From NCBI GenBank assembly GCA_045655645.1, contig JAZOPS010000026.1, forward strand, positions 1-64,000: a stretch of 64,000 nt of DNA. The letters are read 5' to 3'. Positions 8,534-16,933 of this stretch are shown here, in pieces; within the stretch, counting starts at the first letter, position 1, and each line of letters starts with the position of its first letter. The translations under genes and the position numbers were made by a program. Below the pieces are notes generated by a model. That model was not told the DNA's origin, made no database searches, and worked only from the letters and a program-made list of their open reading frames with translations. This stretch comes from Fimenecus sp045655645 (GTDB lineage: Bacteria; Bacillota; Clostridia; Oscillospirales; Acutalibacteraceae).

Positions 8534-8555
8534 TTTTCTATGCAAGGTCTTTTTT
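8524..8555 (+). terminator. Second copy of the GACCTTGCAT terminator hairpin
   Basis: GACCTTGCAT / ATGCAAGGTC with a 5-base loop, followed by six T on the plus strand. It is nearly identical to the hairpin at 7900-7937. Confidence 0.6.
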
Positions 8556-8560
8556 GTACT

Positions 8561-8594
8561 AAAAAACAGGGCGAGGTTAGAATCTCGTCCTGTT
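8561..8594 (-). terminator. Terminator of the zinc-ribbon exonuclease gene
   Basis: On the minus strand an AACAGGaCGAG / CTCGcCCTGTT stem with an 8-base loop runs into TTTTTT. It lies about 70 bases after the gene's stop codon. Directly after the stop (8624-8666) is another long stem of about 14 bp with one mismatch and two G-U pairs. Confidence 0.75.
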
Positions 8595-8666
8595 TTGTTG
8601 AATTATTAAATTTTAGTTGTTGGAATCGTTGGGCACAGAAGAACCGTCACCTTGTGTTCCACGATT

Positions 8667-9656
8667 TTATTTCAGTTGATTATATAAAAACAATGTTGCT
8701 TTGACATCTTCAAGAGAGTCGTGTGCATTAAATTTATAGCCATAACTCTTGGCTGCTTCTTCAAGTTTTGTCCATCTACGACTGCCAATAGATTCTGCAT
8801 ACATATGCATTGGGTCTTTGTGCATTGCCCAATTGATTTTATAATTTACCAAATTACGCGAATTTGTGCGCTTTATGTAAGACTCTACAAAGTTTCGTTC
8901 AAAAACTATATTATATGCGATTACAAAATCCACGGAAGAGAGAATTTTCAAAACTTGTTGTAGTATTTGTGCAAATGTTGGATATCCCTGCACATCTTGT
9001 GGTGAAATTCCATGCACTCGTTGAGCGTTATACCAATATTTCTTTCGTTCAGTATTGCAGAGAGTGTTAAGAAGCACTTTACCATCTTGATTTATAATTG
9101 AAACTGACAAGATTTCATCCATATCAGGTGCGTTGTATCTATAGTTAAGTCCTGTTGTTTCAAAATCGATTACTATAAAGTTTTCTTTAGGTTGTTGCTT
9201 GATTTGAGATTGGCTTTGACTTGGAGTTTCTTTACAATTAGTTTCACCTGCGAGAACTTTAGATACTTCTCGCAAACCTTCAATTACTTTATCAAATACA
9301 CTTGAGCTTTCGCTAATATTTTGCAGTCTTTGTGCTATTGGATGCAATTCGTGGTAAGTTCTTGTTATGCTCGTTCCATTAGTAAAACAAATCAAAAATG
9401 TTATTGCATAGCCATTCTCCACTTCATATTCAATGGTTTTTGTCTCATAATGTTGCCAACCATCCATATCGGTTATGAAGTTGGTCATAACTGGGTCAAA
9501 TTCTTCTTCAGTTTCGATGCGATATGTCATTTCGGTATCAATAACAGTTACAGAATCGATATTTAAAAAATCTATCTCGTCACAATAAGGACAATGCGTA
9601 TCAGTAAAACGTGAATATTCTCTTCCACAACACCTACACTTTTCACCGAACAACAT
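8667..9656 (-). CDS. Zinc-ribbon protein with C-terminal DEDD-type 3'-5' exonuclease domain
   Basis: A 329-residue protein in two parts. Residues 1-30 form a zinc-ribbon with two CxxC pairs (CRCCGREY...CPYCD). After an unassigned middle part and a Gln/Ser-rich linker, residues about 165-329 form a DnaQ-like exonuclease: ExoI VIDFETTGL (D and E), ExoII with NAQRVHGI and IAYNIVFERNF, and ExoIII HDSLEDVKATL (H and D). Such domains trim DNA or RNA ends or proofread. GGTGGTGAG lies before the chosen ATG, and a TTGTTT-17-TATTAT promoter lies at 9679-9707, so longer upstream starts are unlikely. It stands alone, divergent from a TPR gene. The substrate is unknown; the zinc ribbon may bind nucleic acid or a partner. 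Confidence 0.8.
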   Translation of the reverse strand: MLFGEKCRCCGREYSRFTDTHCPYCDEIDFLNIDSVTVIDTEMTYRIETEEEFDPVMTNFITDMDGWQHYETKTIEYEVENGYAITFLICFTNGTSITRTYHELHPIAQRLQNISESSSVFDKVIEGLREVSKVLAGETNCKETPSQSQSQIKQQPKENFIVIDFETTGLNYRYNAPDMDEILSVSIINQDGKVLLNTLCNTERKKYWYNAQRVHGISPQDVQGYPTFAQILQQVLKILSSVDFVIAYNIVFERNFVESYIKRTNSRNLVNYKINWAMHKDPMHMYAESIGSRRWTKLEEAAKSYGYKFNAHDSLEDVKATLFLYNQLK

Positions 9657-9678
9657 ATTCTCACCACCTTTTAAATTC

Positions 9679-9707
9679 ATAATATCACAAATTGTTACTA
9701 TAAACAA
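9679..9707 (-). promoter_or_regulatory. Promoter of the zinc-ribbon exonuclease gene
   Basis: The minus strand reads TTGTTT, 17 bases, TATTAT, ending about 22 bases before the ATG at 9656. Confidence 0.6.
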
Positions 9708-9811
9708 TTAAAAGATTTTTAATGGGTACAATTTTTAGGACAGTTGGAAATTAAATATTGTAGTAGTTGTTATGCTCCAAAACAAGAGCAAAAATATCCA
9801 GTATCTACTCG

Positions 9812-9840
9812 TTGCACCGAAACTACTTATATGGTATAAT
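9812..9840 (+). promoter_or_regulatory. Promoter of the TPR/DUF4037 gene pair
   Basis: TTGCAC and TATAAT with a 17-base spacer. The -10 box lies 28 bases before the ATG at 9868, which rules out the longer in-frame start upstream. Confidence 0.75.
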
Positions 9841-9867
9841 AATTTCATATTAAGTTCGGAGGTCAAT

Positions 9868-10620
9868 ATGGCAAATTTTATTTTTACAGAGCGTGTGCTC
9901 GCGAAATTAGATGAACTTTTAAGCAGAAATGATTATGAATCTGCAGAAAGACATATTTTATATTGGCTCGGTGAAGCGGACAGTGTAAATGACAAGCGTT
10001 GCAAACTTCTTCTCACAAATGAACTTGCAGGACTTTATCGCAAATTTGCAAGAGAAAAAGATGCATTGAACACTGTGCAGAATGCTCTTGAATTAGTTAA
10101 AGATATGGGCATTGAAAACAACATTGGTGCCGGTACAACATATATCAACTGTGCAACTGTCTTAAAGGCATTTGGCAAGGCAGAAGAATCTATGCCTTTA
10201 TTCGAGAAAGCACTTAATGTATATAAAGAAAAACTTGAAAGTAACGACAAGCGTTTTGGTGGGCTTTATAACAATATGGCTTTGTCTTTAGTTGATTTGA
10301 AACGCTTTGATGATGCCTATGAATTTTATGAAAAAGCCATTTCTGTTATGAAAAAGCACGATGACGGTATGCTTGAAGTTGCTATTACTTATCTTAATAT
10401 TGCAAGTGCAAAAGAAGCAGAATTGGGACTTGAAGATAGCGAAAAAATCATAGAAGAATATCTTTATAAAGCCATGAAAATTTTAAATGAACACGAAAAT
10501 AAAGATGGATATTACGCCTTTGTGTGCGAGAAATGTGCATCAGTTTTTGGGTATTACGGATTTTTTGCATATCAAAATGATTTGACTAAAAGAGCGAGGG
10601 AAATTTATGAAAGGTCTTGA
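9868..10620 (+). CDS. Tetratricopeptide-repeat protein
   Basis: A 250-residue soluble protein made largely of helix pairs. At least three TPR units are visible between residues 45 and 180, for example the segments ELAGLYRKFAREKDALNTVQ, YINCATVLKAFGKAEESMPL and YNNMALSLVDLKRFDDAYEF, with the expected small residues and Tyr/Phe spacing. The start follows GGAGG by 5 bp and sits just behind the promoter. The 3' end overlaps the DUF4037 gene by 14 bp, a sign of translational coupling, so the TPR protein is probably a partner or adaptor of that nucleotidyltransferase-like protein. No catalytic motif is seen. Confidence 0.82.
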   Translation: MANFIFTERVLAKLDELLSRNDYESAERHILYWLGEADSVNDKRCKLLLTNELAGLYRKFAREKDALNTVQNALELVKDMGIENNIGAGTTYINCATVLKAFGKAEESMPLFEKALNVYKEKLESNDKRFGGLYNNMALSLVDLKRFDDAYEFYEKAISVMKKHDDGMLEVAITYLNIASAKEAELGLEDSEKIIEEYLYKAMKILNEHENKDGYYAFVCEKCASVFGYYGFFAYQNDLTKRAREIYERS

Positions 10621-11548
10621 ACTTGCTGAAAAATTTTATAAAGAATATGGCGAGAAAATGATTGATGAAAATTTTTCTCACATAAAGCAATATCTTGCAA
10701 TCGGTCTTGCGGGTAGTGGGTCGGAGTGTTTGGGCTTTGATGATAATATTTCTCAGGACCACGATTTTGAGGCTGGATTCTGCATATTTATCCCTGATGA
10801 AGATTTAGTTTCGGAAAGAGACGAATTTTTGCTTGAGCGTGCATATTCAAAATTACCAAGCGAGTTTATGGGATATGAAAGAAGTAAACTTAATCCTGTT
10901 GGTGGAAATCGTCACGGAGTAATAAGAATAAGCAAATTCTTCAAAGATAAAGTCGGCGATACAAACGGAAACATCTCAACAGACGCTTGGTTTTTCATTT
11001 CAGAACAATTTTTACTTGAAGCCACAAACGGAAAAATATTCTGTGATAATCTTGGACTTATGACAGAAATTCGCGAAAGATTATCTTATCTCCCTGAAGA
11101 TATTCGCCTTAAAAAGTTAGCGGGAAATATTCTTGTTATGGCACAATCAGGTCAATACAACTACAAAAGATGCATTGACAGACAAGAAACGGGTGCAGCA
11201 CAATTAGCAATAGGCGAATTTGTGAATGCAACTTTGAAAGCAATTTTCCTATTGAACAAAAAATATATGCCATACTATAAATGGTCATTCCGTGCATTAA
11301 AAGACCTTGAACTCTTATCAGAATTATCTGACCAACTTGAATACCTGATTTCAAGTACAAACACAAAAAATGAGTCAGAAATAAAAATTGAAGTAATCGA
11401 AGATATTGCTGAATCTGTAATAAAAGAACTTGAGAAGCAAAGTTTAACTCGTGCATCTTCAAACAATCTTGTAAATCATGCATATTCCATAAATGATAAA
11501 ATCCAGGATTCAGAAACACGAAACTTAAATGTAATGTATGCAGTATAA
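10607..11548 (+). CDS. DUF4037 protein (nucleotidyltransferase-like fold)
   Basis: A 313-residue protein with the DUF4037 pattern. Near residues 30-53 it has a GLAGSGSECLGFDDNISQDH segment continuing DFE: a Gly-Ser pair followed by acidic residues, in the arrangement of minimal nucleotidyltransferases. Further on are AWFFISEQF, LPEDIRLKKLAGN and an RCIDRQETGAAQLAIGEF helix. Related proteins are thought to transfer nucleotides to small molecules or proteins, but no substrate is known to me. A GAGGG ribosome site lies inside the end of the TPR gene, and the 14-bp overlap argues for joint expression. A strong terminator follows. Confidence 0.78.
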   Translation: MKGLELAEKFYKEYGEKMIDENFSHIKQYLAIGLAGSGSECLGFDDNISQDHDFEAGFCIFIPDEDLVSERDEFLLERAYSKLPSEFMGYERSKLNPVGGNRHGVIRISKFFKDKVGDTNGNISTDAWFFISEQFLLEATNGKIFCDNLGLMTEIRERLSYLPEDIRLKKLAGNILVMAQSGQYNYKRCIDRQETGAAQLAIGEFVNATLKAIFLLNKKYMPYYKWSFRALKDLELLSELSDQLEYLISSTNTKNESEIKIEVIEDIAESVIKELEKQSLTRASSNNLVNHAYSINDKIQDSETRNLNVMYAV

Positions 11549-11581
11549 AAAATACGGTGAGATTTTCTTACCGTATTTTTT
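11547..11581 (+). terminator. Terminator after the DUF4037 gene
   Basis: AAAATACGGT / ACCGTATTTT with an 11-base loop and a T-run that starts directly after the stem. Confidence 0.8.
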
Positions 11582-11582
11582 G

Positions 11583-11611
11583 TTGTATTAAGCAAAAAAA
11601 TATGTTATTAT
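11583..11611 (+). promoter_or_regulatory. Promoter of the phosphatase/propeller/hydrolase operon
   Basis: TTGTAT, 17 bases, TATTAT, directly behind the preceding terminator and about 25 bases before the ATG. Confidence 0.55.
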
Positions 11612-11636
11612 TGACTTACAAAAAGGAGTTGGTTTT

Positions 11637-12626
11637 ATGAAAAAGAAGATTTTTATTATTGCTTTGGTGCTTATTTTAGTTGGTGGAATTATTGCGTCTG
11701 CTATTTTAATTCCAAAAATGGAATATGCAAAGGATAAGGGTGATACCGAAGAATTATTCAGACAGAATATTGCTTTGGTAGGTTATAAGAATACAGTTGA
11801 AACTGCTATTCCACAAACCGAGATTTATAACATTGTGAAAAATCACTTTGACTCTCCTCTTGCTGACGGCAAGACAGAGAAAAAAGCAATTATTATTGGT
11901 TACGATGGTTGCCGTGCAGACATTCTTACAGAAATGGTTGATGGAAAGAGCGCTGTTGATACATTATTAGACGATGGTGCATCAATAAATCTTGCATATT
12001 GTGGTGGAGTTAACTACCCTGCCGAAAACACTCAGGACACATCAACTGCTCCCGGTTGGTGCTCAATTCTCACAGGTGTGTGGGCAGACAAGCACGGCGT
12101 TACAGCAAACGACATTACAAAATCACTTGAATACAAAACACTTCTTACAACGCTTGTTGAAGAAAATGTAATTGACAGCTCTTCATTTATTACCAAGTGG
12201 AAGGGTCATTTTGATAGAAAGAATGCTACATATCTCGAAGAAAAATCATACTGCGAAGAAAATAAACTTAACGTAGCCTTCAACAGATTAGAAAATGACG
12301 CGGCTTCTTATGAATACACATTAAATGAAATTAAAAAGAGTGATTGTGCTGACTTTGTTTTTGTTATTTATGAGCCAACAGACTCAACAGGACATGACCT
12401 TGGCTTTACAATTAACAATCCAAAGTATAAAGAGGCATTTAAGACCGCTGACCAATATGGTTTGGAAACTATTGACACAATCAAGGCACGAGAAACTTAT
12501 GACACAGAAGACTGGCTTATTATCATCACATCTGACCACGGTGGATTTGGCAAAGGCCACGGAAATGAAAGTATTCAGGAAAGAATGACTTTTATTGTTA
12601 CAAATAAGGAATTTGACTATGAATAA
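11637..12626 (+). CDS. Membrane-anchored alkaline-phosphatase-superfamily protein (phosphodiesterase type)
   Basis: A 329-residue protein with an N-terminal membrane anchor or signal (IIALVLILVGGIIASAIL, residues 6-23), so the enzyme part faces outward. The core matches the type-I phosphodiesterase/phosphatase branch of the alkaline phosphatase superfamily: a first metal strand IIIGYDGCRADIL (about residue 84), the nucleophile region TSTAPGWCSILTG with a Ser/Thr at the metal site, FVIYEPTDSTGHDLG (Asp and His ligands) and ITSDHGGFGKGHG (Asp-His and His ligands). It could cleave phosphate esters or anchored phosphate-linked glycans. AAAGGAG precedes the ATG. It overlaps the next gene by 8 bp. 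Confidence 0.8.
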   Translation: MKKKIFIIALVLILVGGIIASAILIPKMEYAKDKGDTEELFRQNIALVGYKNTVETAIPQTEIYNIVKNHFDSPLADGKTEKKAIIIGYDGCRADILTEMVDGKSAVDTLLDDGASINLAYCGGVNYPAENTQDTSTAPGWCSILTGVWADKHGVTANDITKSLEYKTLLTTLVEENVIDSSSFITKWKGHFDRKNATYLEEKSYCEENKLNVAFNRLENDAASYEYTLNEIKKSDCADFVFVIYEPTDSTGHDLGFTINNPKYKEAFKTADQYGLETIDTIKARETYDTEDWLIIITSDHGGFGKGHGNESIQERMTFIVTNKEFDYE

Positions 12627-13575
12627 TCTTACGTTTGAACAATTCAACAATGCCGATTTCAAATTGTTTAAGGGTAATCCCATCATAAAAAATCCGTTGA
12701 ATAGCTTTGTTATTGCTGACCCAAGTGTTTTGACTCCCGATGTGTCACATGATGGTAAATGGCATTTATTCTGCCACACATTTTTTGGTGTTTATCGATA
12801 TGAAAGTGTTGATGGAATAAGTTTTAAAAATACGGGTAAAATTGTCAACCGTGCAATGCGACCTAATATAAATTATATTGACGGTACATACTATCTGTTT
12901 TTTGAAAGAACAAGACCTGTGATTTTTAATCTTTTAAGTCTTGTTGGTGCTAAATGGGAATCAGAAATCTATTGTGTTGAGTCTACTAGTCTTAAAGAGT
13001 GGTCAAAGCCATATTTAGTGATTGGCAAAACCCGTGATTTTGAAGAACACAAGGGTGGTTTTGCTCTTTCAAATCCGTTTTTGTTGGCTACTGAAAAAGG
13101 TTACAGAATGTACTATTCTTGTGGACAAACCTTCATAAAAGATTGCGGATTTTGTGAGCCCACACACATAAGCTTTGCTGAAAGTGAAAGTATCACAAAT
13201 GGCTATATTTCAAGGGAAAAGCCAATTATTAGTCCTGATAAAAATGTTGAATATTTAAATCTTTGTTCGGGTTGTTTAAAGGTGTATAAATTGGCAGATT
13301 GCTACATAGGACTTCAAAATGGTTTGTTTGAAAAAGACGGAAAAAGTCACTCTGCGATTATGCTTTTAAAATCGCTTGACGGTGTGAATTTTGAGTTCGT
13401 AAAGCCGTTTTTAGTGCCACAAAAGCAGGGTAAAAGTGATTGGATGGCACAATATGTTTATGCTTGCTGTCTTACATATCACGAAAACAAGTTGAGACTT
13501 TATTTCAATGCGAGAAATGTATCAAACAATCTTACAGGCAGAGAATGTATCGGCATCTATGAAGCAGAGGTATAA
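12619..13575 (+). CDS. Five-bladed beta-propeller glycosidase-like protein (GH43/GH32-like)
   Basis: A 318-residue protein built of repeated short beta-blades. IADPSVL (an Asp in the place of the GH43/GH32 base), GKWHLFCHT, YRYESVDGISF, DGTYYLFFERT, WSKPYLVI, GYRMYYSCG and KLRLYFNAR are typical blade ends of propeller glycosidases. No signal peptide is seen. Which acidic residues are catalytic is not clear, so it may be a glycosidase, a phosphorylase-like enzyme or a non-catalytic relative. The ATG at 12619 overlaps the stop of the upstream phosphatase gene (ATGAATAA), showing coupling; a longer TTG start is less likely. It ends 3 bp before the alpha/beta-hydrolase gene. Confidence 0.65.
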   Translation: MNNLTFEQFNNADFKLFKGNPIIKNPLNSFVIADPSVLTPDVSHDGKWHLFCHTFFGVYRYESVDGISFKNTGKIVNRAMRPNINYIDGTYYLFFERTRPVIFNLLSLVGAKWESEIYCVESTSLKEWSKPYLVIGKTRDFEEHKGGFALSNPFLLATEKGYRMYYSCGQTFIKDCGFCEPTHISFAESESITNGYISREKPIISPDKNVEYLNLCSGCLKVYKLADCYIGLQNGLFEKDGKSHSAIMLLKSLDGVNFEFVKPFLVPQKQGKSDWMAQYVYACCLTYHENKLRLYFNARNVSNNLTGRECIGIYEAEV

Positions 13576-13578
13576 ATT

Positions 13579-14415
13579 ATGAAAAAAGGCAAAAAAGCAC
13601 TAAAAATCTTCGGTTCTGTTGCATTGGCAGTTGTGGTTGGTGCAGGTGTTTGGCAGATTGGTGTTCACGAGCAATCAAAGAAATACAATATGATTACACT
13701 TGATACCAGCAATGTGCCAAGTCCCGTTGAATCAGCGGTTAAAGAAGACGATATTCAGTTAAGTGAAATTAAAATGCACTATTCTGTTTATGGCGAAAGT
13801 GGTTATCCATTAATTCTTGTGCATGGTAACGGCGGTAATCAGAATTCTCTCAAAGAAGCAGCGACATATCTTGCAAATGATTACACGGTTTATGTTATTG
13901 AGAGTCGTTGTCATGGTCAGAGCAGTGACCCAGGTGTGATTTCCTATGACCTTATGGCAAAGGATATTAAAGAATTTATCGAAGCAATGAATCTAGAAAA
14001 GCCATATCTTATGGGACACAGTGATGGTGGAATAAATGCACTTACTATTGCCTACACTTATCCTGATTTGCTCGGTGGTTTCATCTCTTGTGGTGCTAAC
14101 ACTACGCCTGATAAATTCAAACCATATTTCACAATTGGTGTTAAGGTCAACGATTTGTTTAATCCAAACAAACTCAATGATATGATGCTCACATTGCCGC
14201 AGATGAATGAAGAATTATTATCCCGTATCACCTGCCCCGCTTATATTGTTGCAGGTGAATATGACATTATGTGGTTATCTGATTCTGTATTTATTCACGA
14301 AAGCGTAAATAACAGCAAAATCGCCATAATCAAAGGTGGTAATCATTCTTCATACATATCACAGGACGGCAAACAGGCTTATGTGCTTGCACACGAGTTT
14401 TTCAGTTCAATATAG
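13579..14415 (+). CDS. Membrane-anchored alpha/beta hydrolase
   Basis: A 278-residue serine hydrolase with an N-terminal signal or anchor (IFGSVALAVVVGAGVWQIGV, residues 10-29). The alpha/beta-hydrolase core shows the oxyanion strand LILVHGNGGNQ, the nucleophile elbow GHSDGG (Ser about residue 149), the acid in VAGEYDIMW and the His in KGGNHSSY. Known relatives cleave esters, lactones or C-C bonds. GAGGT before the ATG and the 3-bp gap place it third in the operon after the phosphatase-like and propeller proteins. The set suggests outward-facing trimming of a substituted glycan or lipid, which is inference. Confidence 0.83.
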   Translation: MKKGKKALKIFGSVALAVVVGAGVWQIGVHEQSKKYNMITLDTSNVPSPVESAVKEDDIQLSEIKMHYSVYGESGYPLILVHGNGGNQNSLKEAATYLANDYTVYVIESRCHGQSSDPGVISYDLMAKDIKEFIEAMNLEKPYLMGHSDGGINALTIAYTYPDLLGGFISCGANTTPDKFKPYFTIGVKVNDLFNPNKLNDMMLTLPQMNEELLSRITCPAYIVAGEYDIMWLSDSVFIHESVNNSKIAIIKGGNHSSYISQDGKQAYVLAHEFFSSI

Positions 14416-14420
14416 CATAG

Positions 14421-14451
14421 AAAAAGGGACGATTTCGTCCCTTTTATTTTT
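14421..14451 (+). terminator. Terminator after the alpha/beta-hydrolase gene
   Basis: AAAAGGGACG / CGTCCCTTTT with a 4-base loop, then ATTTTT. Confidence 0.85.
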
Positions 14452-14454
14452 GTA

Positions 14455-14483
14455 TTGAATTTACCATAAAATTAGTATATAAT
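14455..14483 (+). promoter_or_regulatory. Promoter of the ketopantoate-reductase-like gene
   Basis: TTGAAT, 17 bases, TATAAT, lying between the upstream terminator and the ATG at 14526. Confidence 0.7.
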
Positions 14484-14525
14484 TACTTTGATAAAAAAAT
14501 AACAACTTGAAAAGAGGATGTTTTT

Positions 14526-15542
14526 ATGGCAAGATATGCGATTTATGGAGCAGGTTCACTTGGCACTGTGCTCGGTGCATTTATTACTAAAAACGGTGGA
14601 GAAGTTGACCTTATTAACAGAAACAAGGCTCATGTTGAAGCACTTAACACAAATGGTGCTAAAATTATTGGTACAGTTGATATGGTAGTTCCTGTTAAAG
14701 CAATCACACCTGACCAAATGGAAGGCAAATATGATGTAATTGTGCTTCTTACAAAGCAGTTATTTAATACAGAAGTTGTAACAATGCTTAAAGATTATCT
14801 TACAGATGACGGTGTTATTGTTACATTGCAGAATGGTATTCCTGAACCAGGAATTGCTGAAATCATCGGTACAGAACACACAATGGGTTGCGCTGTTGAA
14901 TGGGGCGCAGCACTTGTAGAGCCCGGTGTTTGTGAACTTACTAGTGACAAAGACTCCCTTTCATTCCACATGGGTAAAATGGACGGAATTACTGACGCAC
15001 AGTTCAATATGGTTAAAGATTTGCTCGAAATGATGTGCCCTGTTCACGAAGAAGAAAACCTCATGGGTGCTCGTTGGTCAAAACTCTTAATCAACTCAAC
15101 ATTCTCTGGTCTTGGCACAGTTGTTGGTGGCGTTTTCGGTGATGTTACTGAAGACAAAGCAGGTCAGAAAGTTGCAATTCGTTGCATGAAAGAAATAATT
15201 GATGTTGGTCACGCAGCGGGCGTTGAGTTTGCACCTGTTCAAGGCAAAAATATTGTTGGTCTTTTCTATTGGAAAGGTGCATTAAAGAGAGCTTTTGGTT
15301 GTTTCTTACTCCCAATTGCACTCAAAAAACACAGAGATATTGAACCATCAATGTTACAGGACCTTAAAAAAGGTAAAGCTTGTGAAGTTGACGCTATCAA
15401 TGGTGTTGTTTGTGACTTCGGTAAAAAATGCGGTGTGGCTACACCAATCAATGACAGAATTGTTGAAATCATCAAGAAAATTCAAAATGGTGAACTCACT
15501 GCTTCAAAAGAAAACTTCAAACTTTTTGATGATATTCTTTGA
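14526..15542 (+). CDS. Ketopantoate reductase-like protein (PanE/ApbA family)
   Basis: A 338-residue NADPH-dependent reductase. The N-terminal Rossmann loop is YGAGSLGTVLGAF (GxGxxG, about residues 6-18), followed by VIVLLTKQLFNTE, LQNGIPEPG and a helical C-terminal domain that begins after GARWSKLLINSTFSGLGTVV, with the conserved Lys and Asn of the family. Family members reduce 2-dehydropantoate to pantoate in coenzyme A synthesis. This one is some 35 residues longer than typical PanE, and no other pantothenate gene is nearby, so another 2-keto acid is possible. GAGGA precedes the ATG. It is a single-gene unit with its own promoter and terminator. Confidence 0.82.
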   Translation: MARYAIYGAGSLGTVLGAFITKNGGEVDLINRNKAHVEALNTNGAKIIGTVDMVVPVKAITPDQMEGKYDVIVLLTKQLFNTEVVTMLKDYLTDDGVIVTLQNGIPEPGIAEIIGTEHTMGCAVEWGAALVEPGVCELTSDKDSLSFHMGKMDGITDAQFNMVKDLLEMMCPVHEEENLMGARWSKLLINSTFSGLGTVVGGVFGDVTEDKAGQKVAIRCMKEIIDVGHAAGVEFAPVQGKNIVGLFYWKGALKRAFGCFLLPIALKKHRDIEPSMLQDLKKGKACEVDAINGVVCDFGKKCGVATPINDRIVEIIKKIQNGELTASKENFKLFDDIL

Positions 15543-15554
15543 TAAAAATGGAAA

Positions 15555-15588
15555 AACTAACGGTAGTCTTTATGGCTACCGTTTTTTA
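15555..15588 (+). terminator. Terminator after the ketopantoate-reductase-like gene
   Basis: AACGGTAG / CTACCGTT with a 9-base loop and six T in a row. Confidence 0.85.
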
Positions 15589-15657
15589 TTGCAAAACTAT
15601 ACAAAAATGTATGGTTTTTTTTATTAATTTGGGCAACTAATGAATTGGCCAAAACTA

Positions 15658-15686
15658 TTGAAAATATTGATAAAATCATTTATAAT
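15658..15686 (+). promoter_or_regulatory. Promoter of the AI-2E-type/DUF1846 pair
   Basis: TTGAAA, 17 bases, TATAAT. It lies 37 bases before the ATG at 15723 and inside a longer possible reading frame, which decides the start. Confidence 0.72.
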
Positions 15687-15722
15687 TATTATTTAGTGAA
15701 AATAGGACAAGCAGGTGAAAAA

Positions 15723-16922
15723 ATGGAGCTTTCTAAGAAGAATATCAAAAAAATTCTCGGCATTATTACTTTTGCAATTATACTCTTTGCCGTGTCACAG
15801 AATCTCACAACCGTTTTTAACTTTTTATCGGGTGTACTTAGCATTTTAGCACCTGTTATTGTGGGACTTACTTTGGCATTTATGTTAAATATTCTTATGA
15901 ATGTTCTTGAAAGACGCGTCTTTGGTTTTATGAAAAAAAGCAAAAAGAGAGTTGTAAGAAATCTTTTCAAACCTGTAAGTCTTGTTTCAACTCTTCTTCT
16001 CACACTTGGTTTCTTTGTTCTTTTACTTTTCATCATTATTCCACAGTTAAAAGACACAATATTGTTGCTTGTTGAGAAAATACCTGTTTATTATACAGAT
16101 TTGATTAACTGGATTGAGTCACTTATTGTGCGTTTTGGTCTTGATGTAAATACTGAAATATTCCACAACCCAAAATTTGACATCAACAATATTTATGCAA
16201 TGGCTCAGAATTTCTTCACAATAGAAAGCACAAGTGATATTCTCAACACCACATTGGGTGTTACATCATCACTTGTTTCAGGTGTTTCAAATCTTGTTTT
16301 AGGTCTTATTATCGCAGTGTATATTCTTGCAGAGAAAGACAATATCGGCAAATTCACAAGCAGATTTTTTTCAGCAGCACTTCCCGAAAAAGTTTATTCA
16401 AAAGCAAAAGAGATTTGTAGCGTTGCTTCAAATTCATTTGCAAGTTTTATTACAGGGCAATTCACAGATGCATTGTTTCTTGGGTCTATGTGCTTTATTG
16501 GAATGTTGATTTTCAGATTCCCAAATGCTGCGGTTGTTTCAATCATAATCGGAATTACTGCACTAGTCCCCATCATTGGTCCTATTGTTGGTGAAGTTAT
16601 TGGTTGCTTGATTATATTTATGGAAAGTCCTATCAAAGCACTTTTCTTTATCATTTTTGTTCTTATTCTTCAGATGATAGACAACAATCTTATCTATCCA
16701 AGAATCATGGGCAAATCTGTGGGACTTCCCGGTGTGCTTGTGTTTATCGCTGTTGTAATCGGCGGTAACATCGGTGGTATTCTTGGCGTACTGTTAGGTG
16801 TGCCAACAGCATCTGCTATCTATGCACTTATTATTAACTGGCTTAAAAACAAGAAGCAGAGAGAAAGAGAATTAGTTAAAGTTCAAAATACAGAAGAAGT
16901 TAAACAAGAAGAGAACAGTTAA
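15723..16922 (+). CDS. AI-2E family membrane transporter
   Basis: A 399-residue polytopic membrane protein of the AI-2E/YdiK (TqsA-like) family. About eight hydrophobic helices are visible, beginning IKKILGIITFAIILFAVSQN and ending GVPTASAIYALIINWLKNK, with the family-typical stretch DNNLIYPRIMGKSVGLPG (about residues 320-337) and a GGNIGGILGVLLGVP helix. A soluble domain of about 80 residues lies between helices 3 and 4. The C-terminus is a charged tail. Some members export autoinducer-2, others are Na+/H+ antiporters or of unknown role, so cargo is not assignable. The start follows AGGTG and the promoter. The DUF1846 gene follows closely. Confidence 0.87.
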   Translation: MELSKKNIKKILGIITFAIILFAVSQNLTTVFNFLSGVLSILAPVIVGLTLAFMLNILMNVLERRVFGFMKKSKKRVVRNLFKPVSLVSTLLLTLGFFVLLLFIIIPQLKDTILLLVEKIPVYYTDLINWIESLIVRFGLDVNTEIFHNPKFDINNIYAMAQNFFTIESTSDILNTTLGVTSSLVSGVSNLVLGLIIAVYILAEKDNIGKFTSRFFSAALPEKVYSKAKEICSVASNSFASFITGQFTDALFLGSMCFIGMLIFRFPNAAVVSIIIGITALVPIIGPIVGEVIGCLIIFMESPIKALFFIIFVLILQMIDNNLIYPRIMGKSVGLPGVLVFIAVVIGGNIGGILGVLLGVPTASAIYALIINWLKNKKQRERELVKVQNTEEVKQEENS

Positions 16923-16933
16923 AGGTGAATGTT

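Noticed and set aside
8354..8545. A 63-codon minus-strand frame across the GC-rich intergenic element
   Set aside because: It has no ribosome site, runs through inverted repeats and a terminator stem, and its protein has no recognisable pattern.
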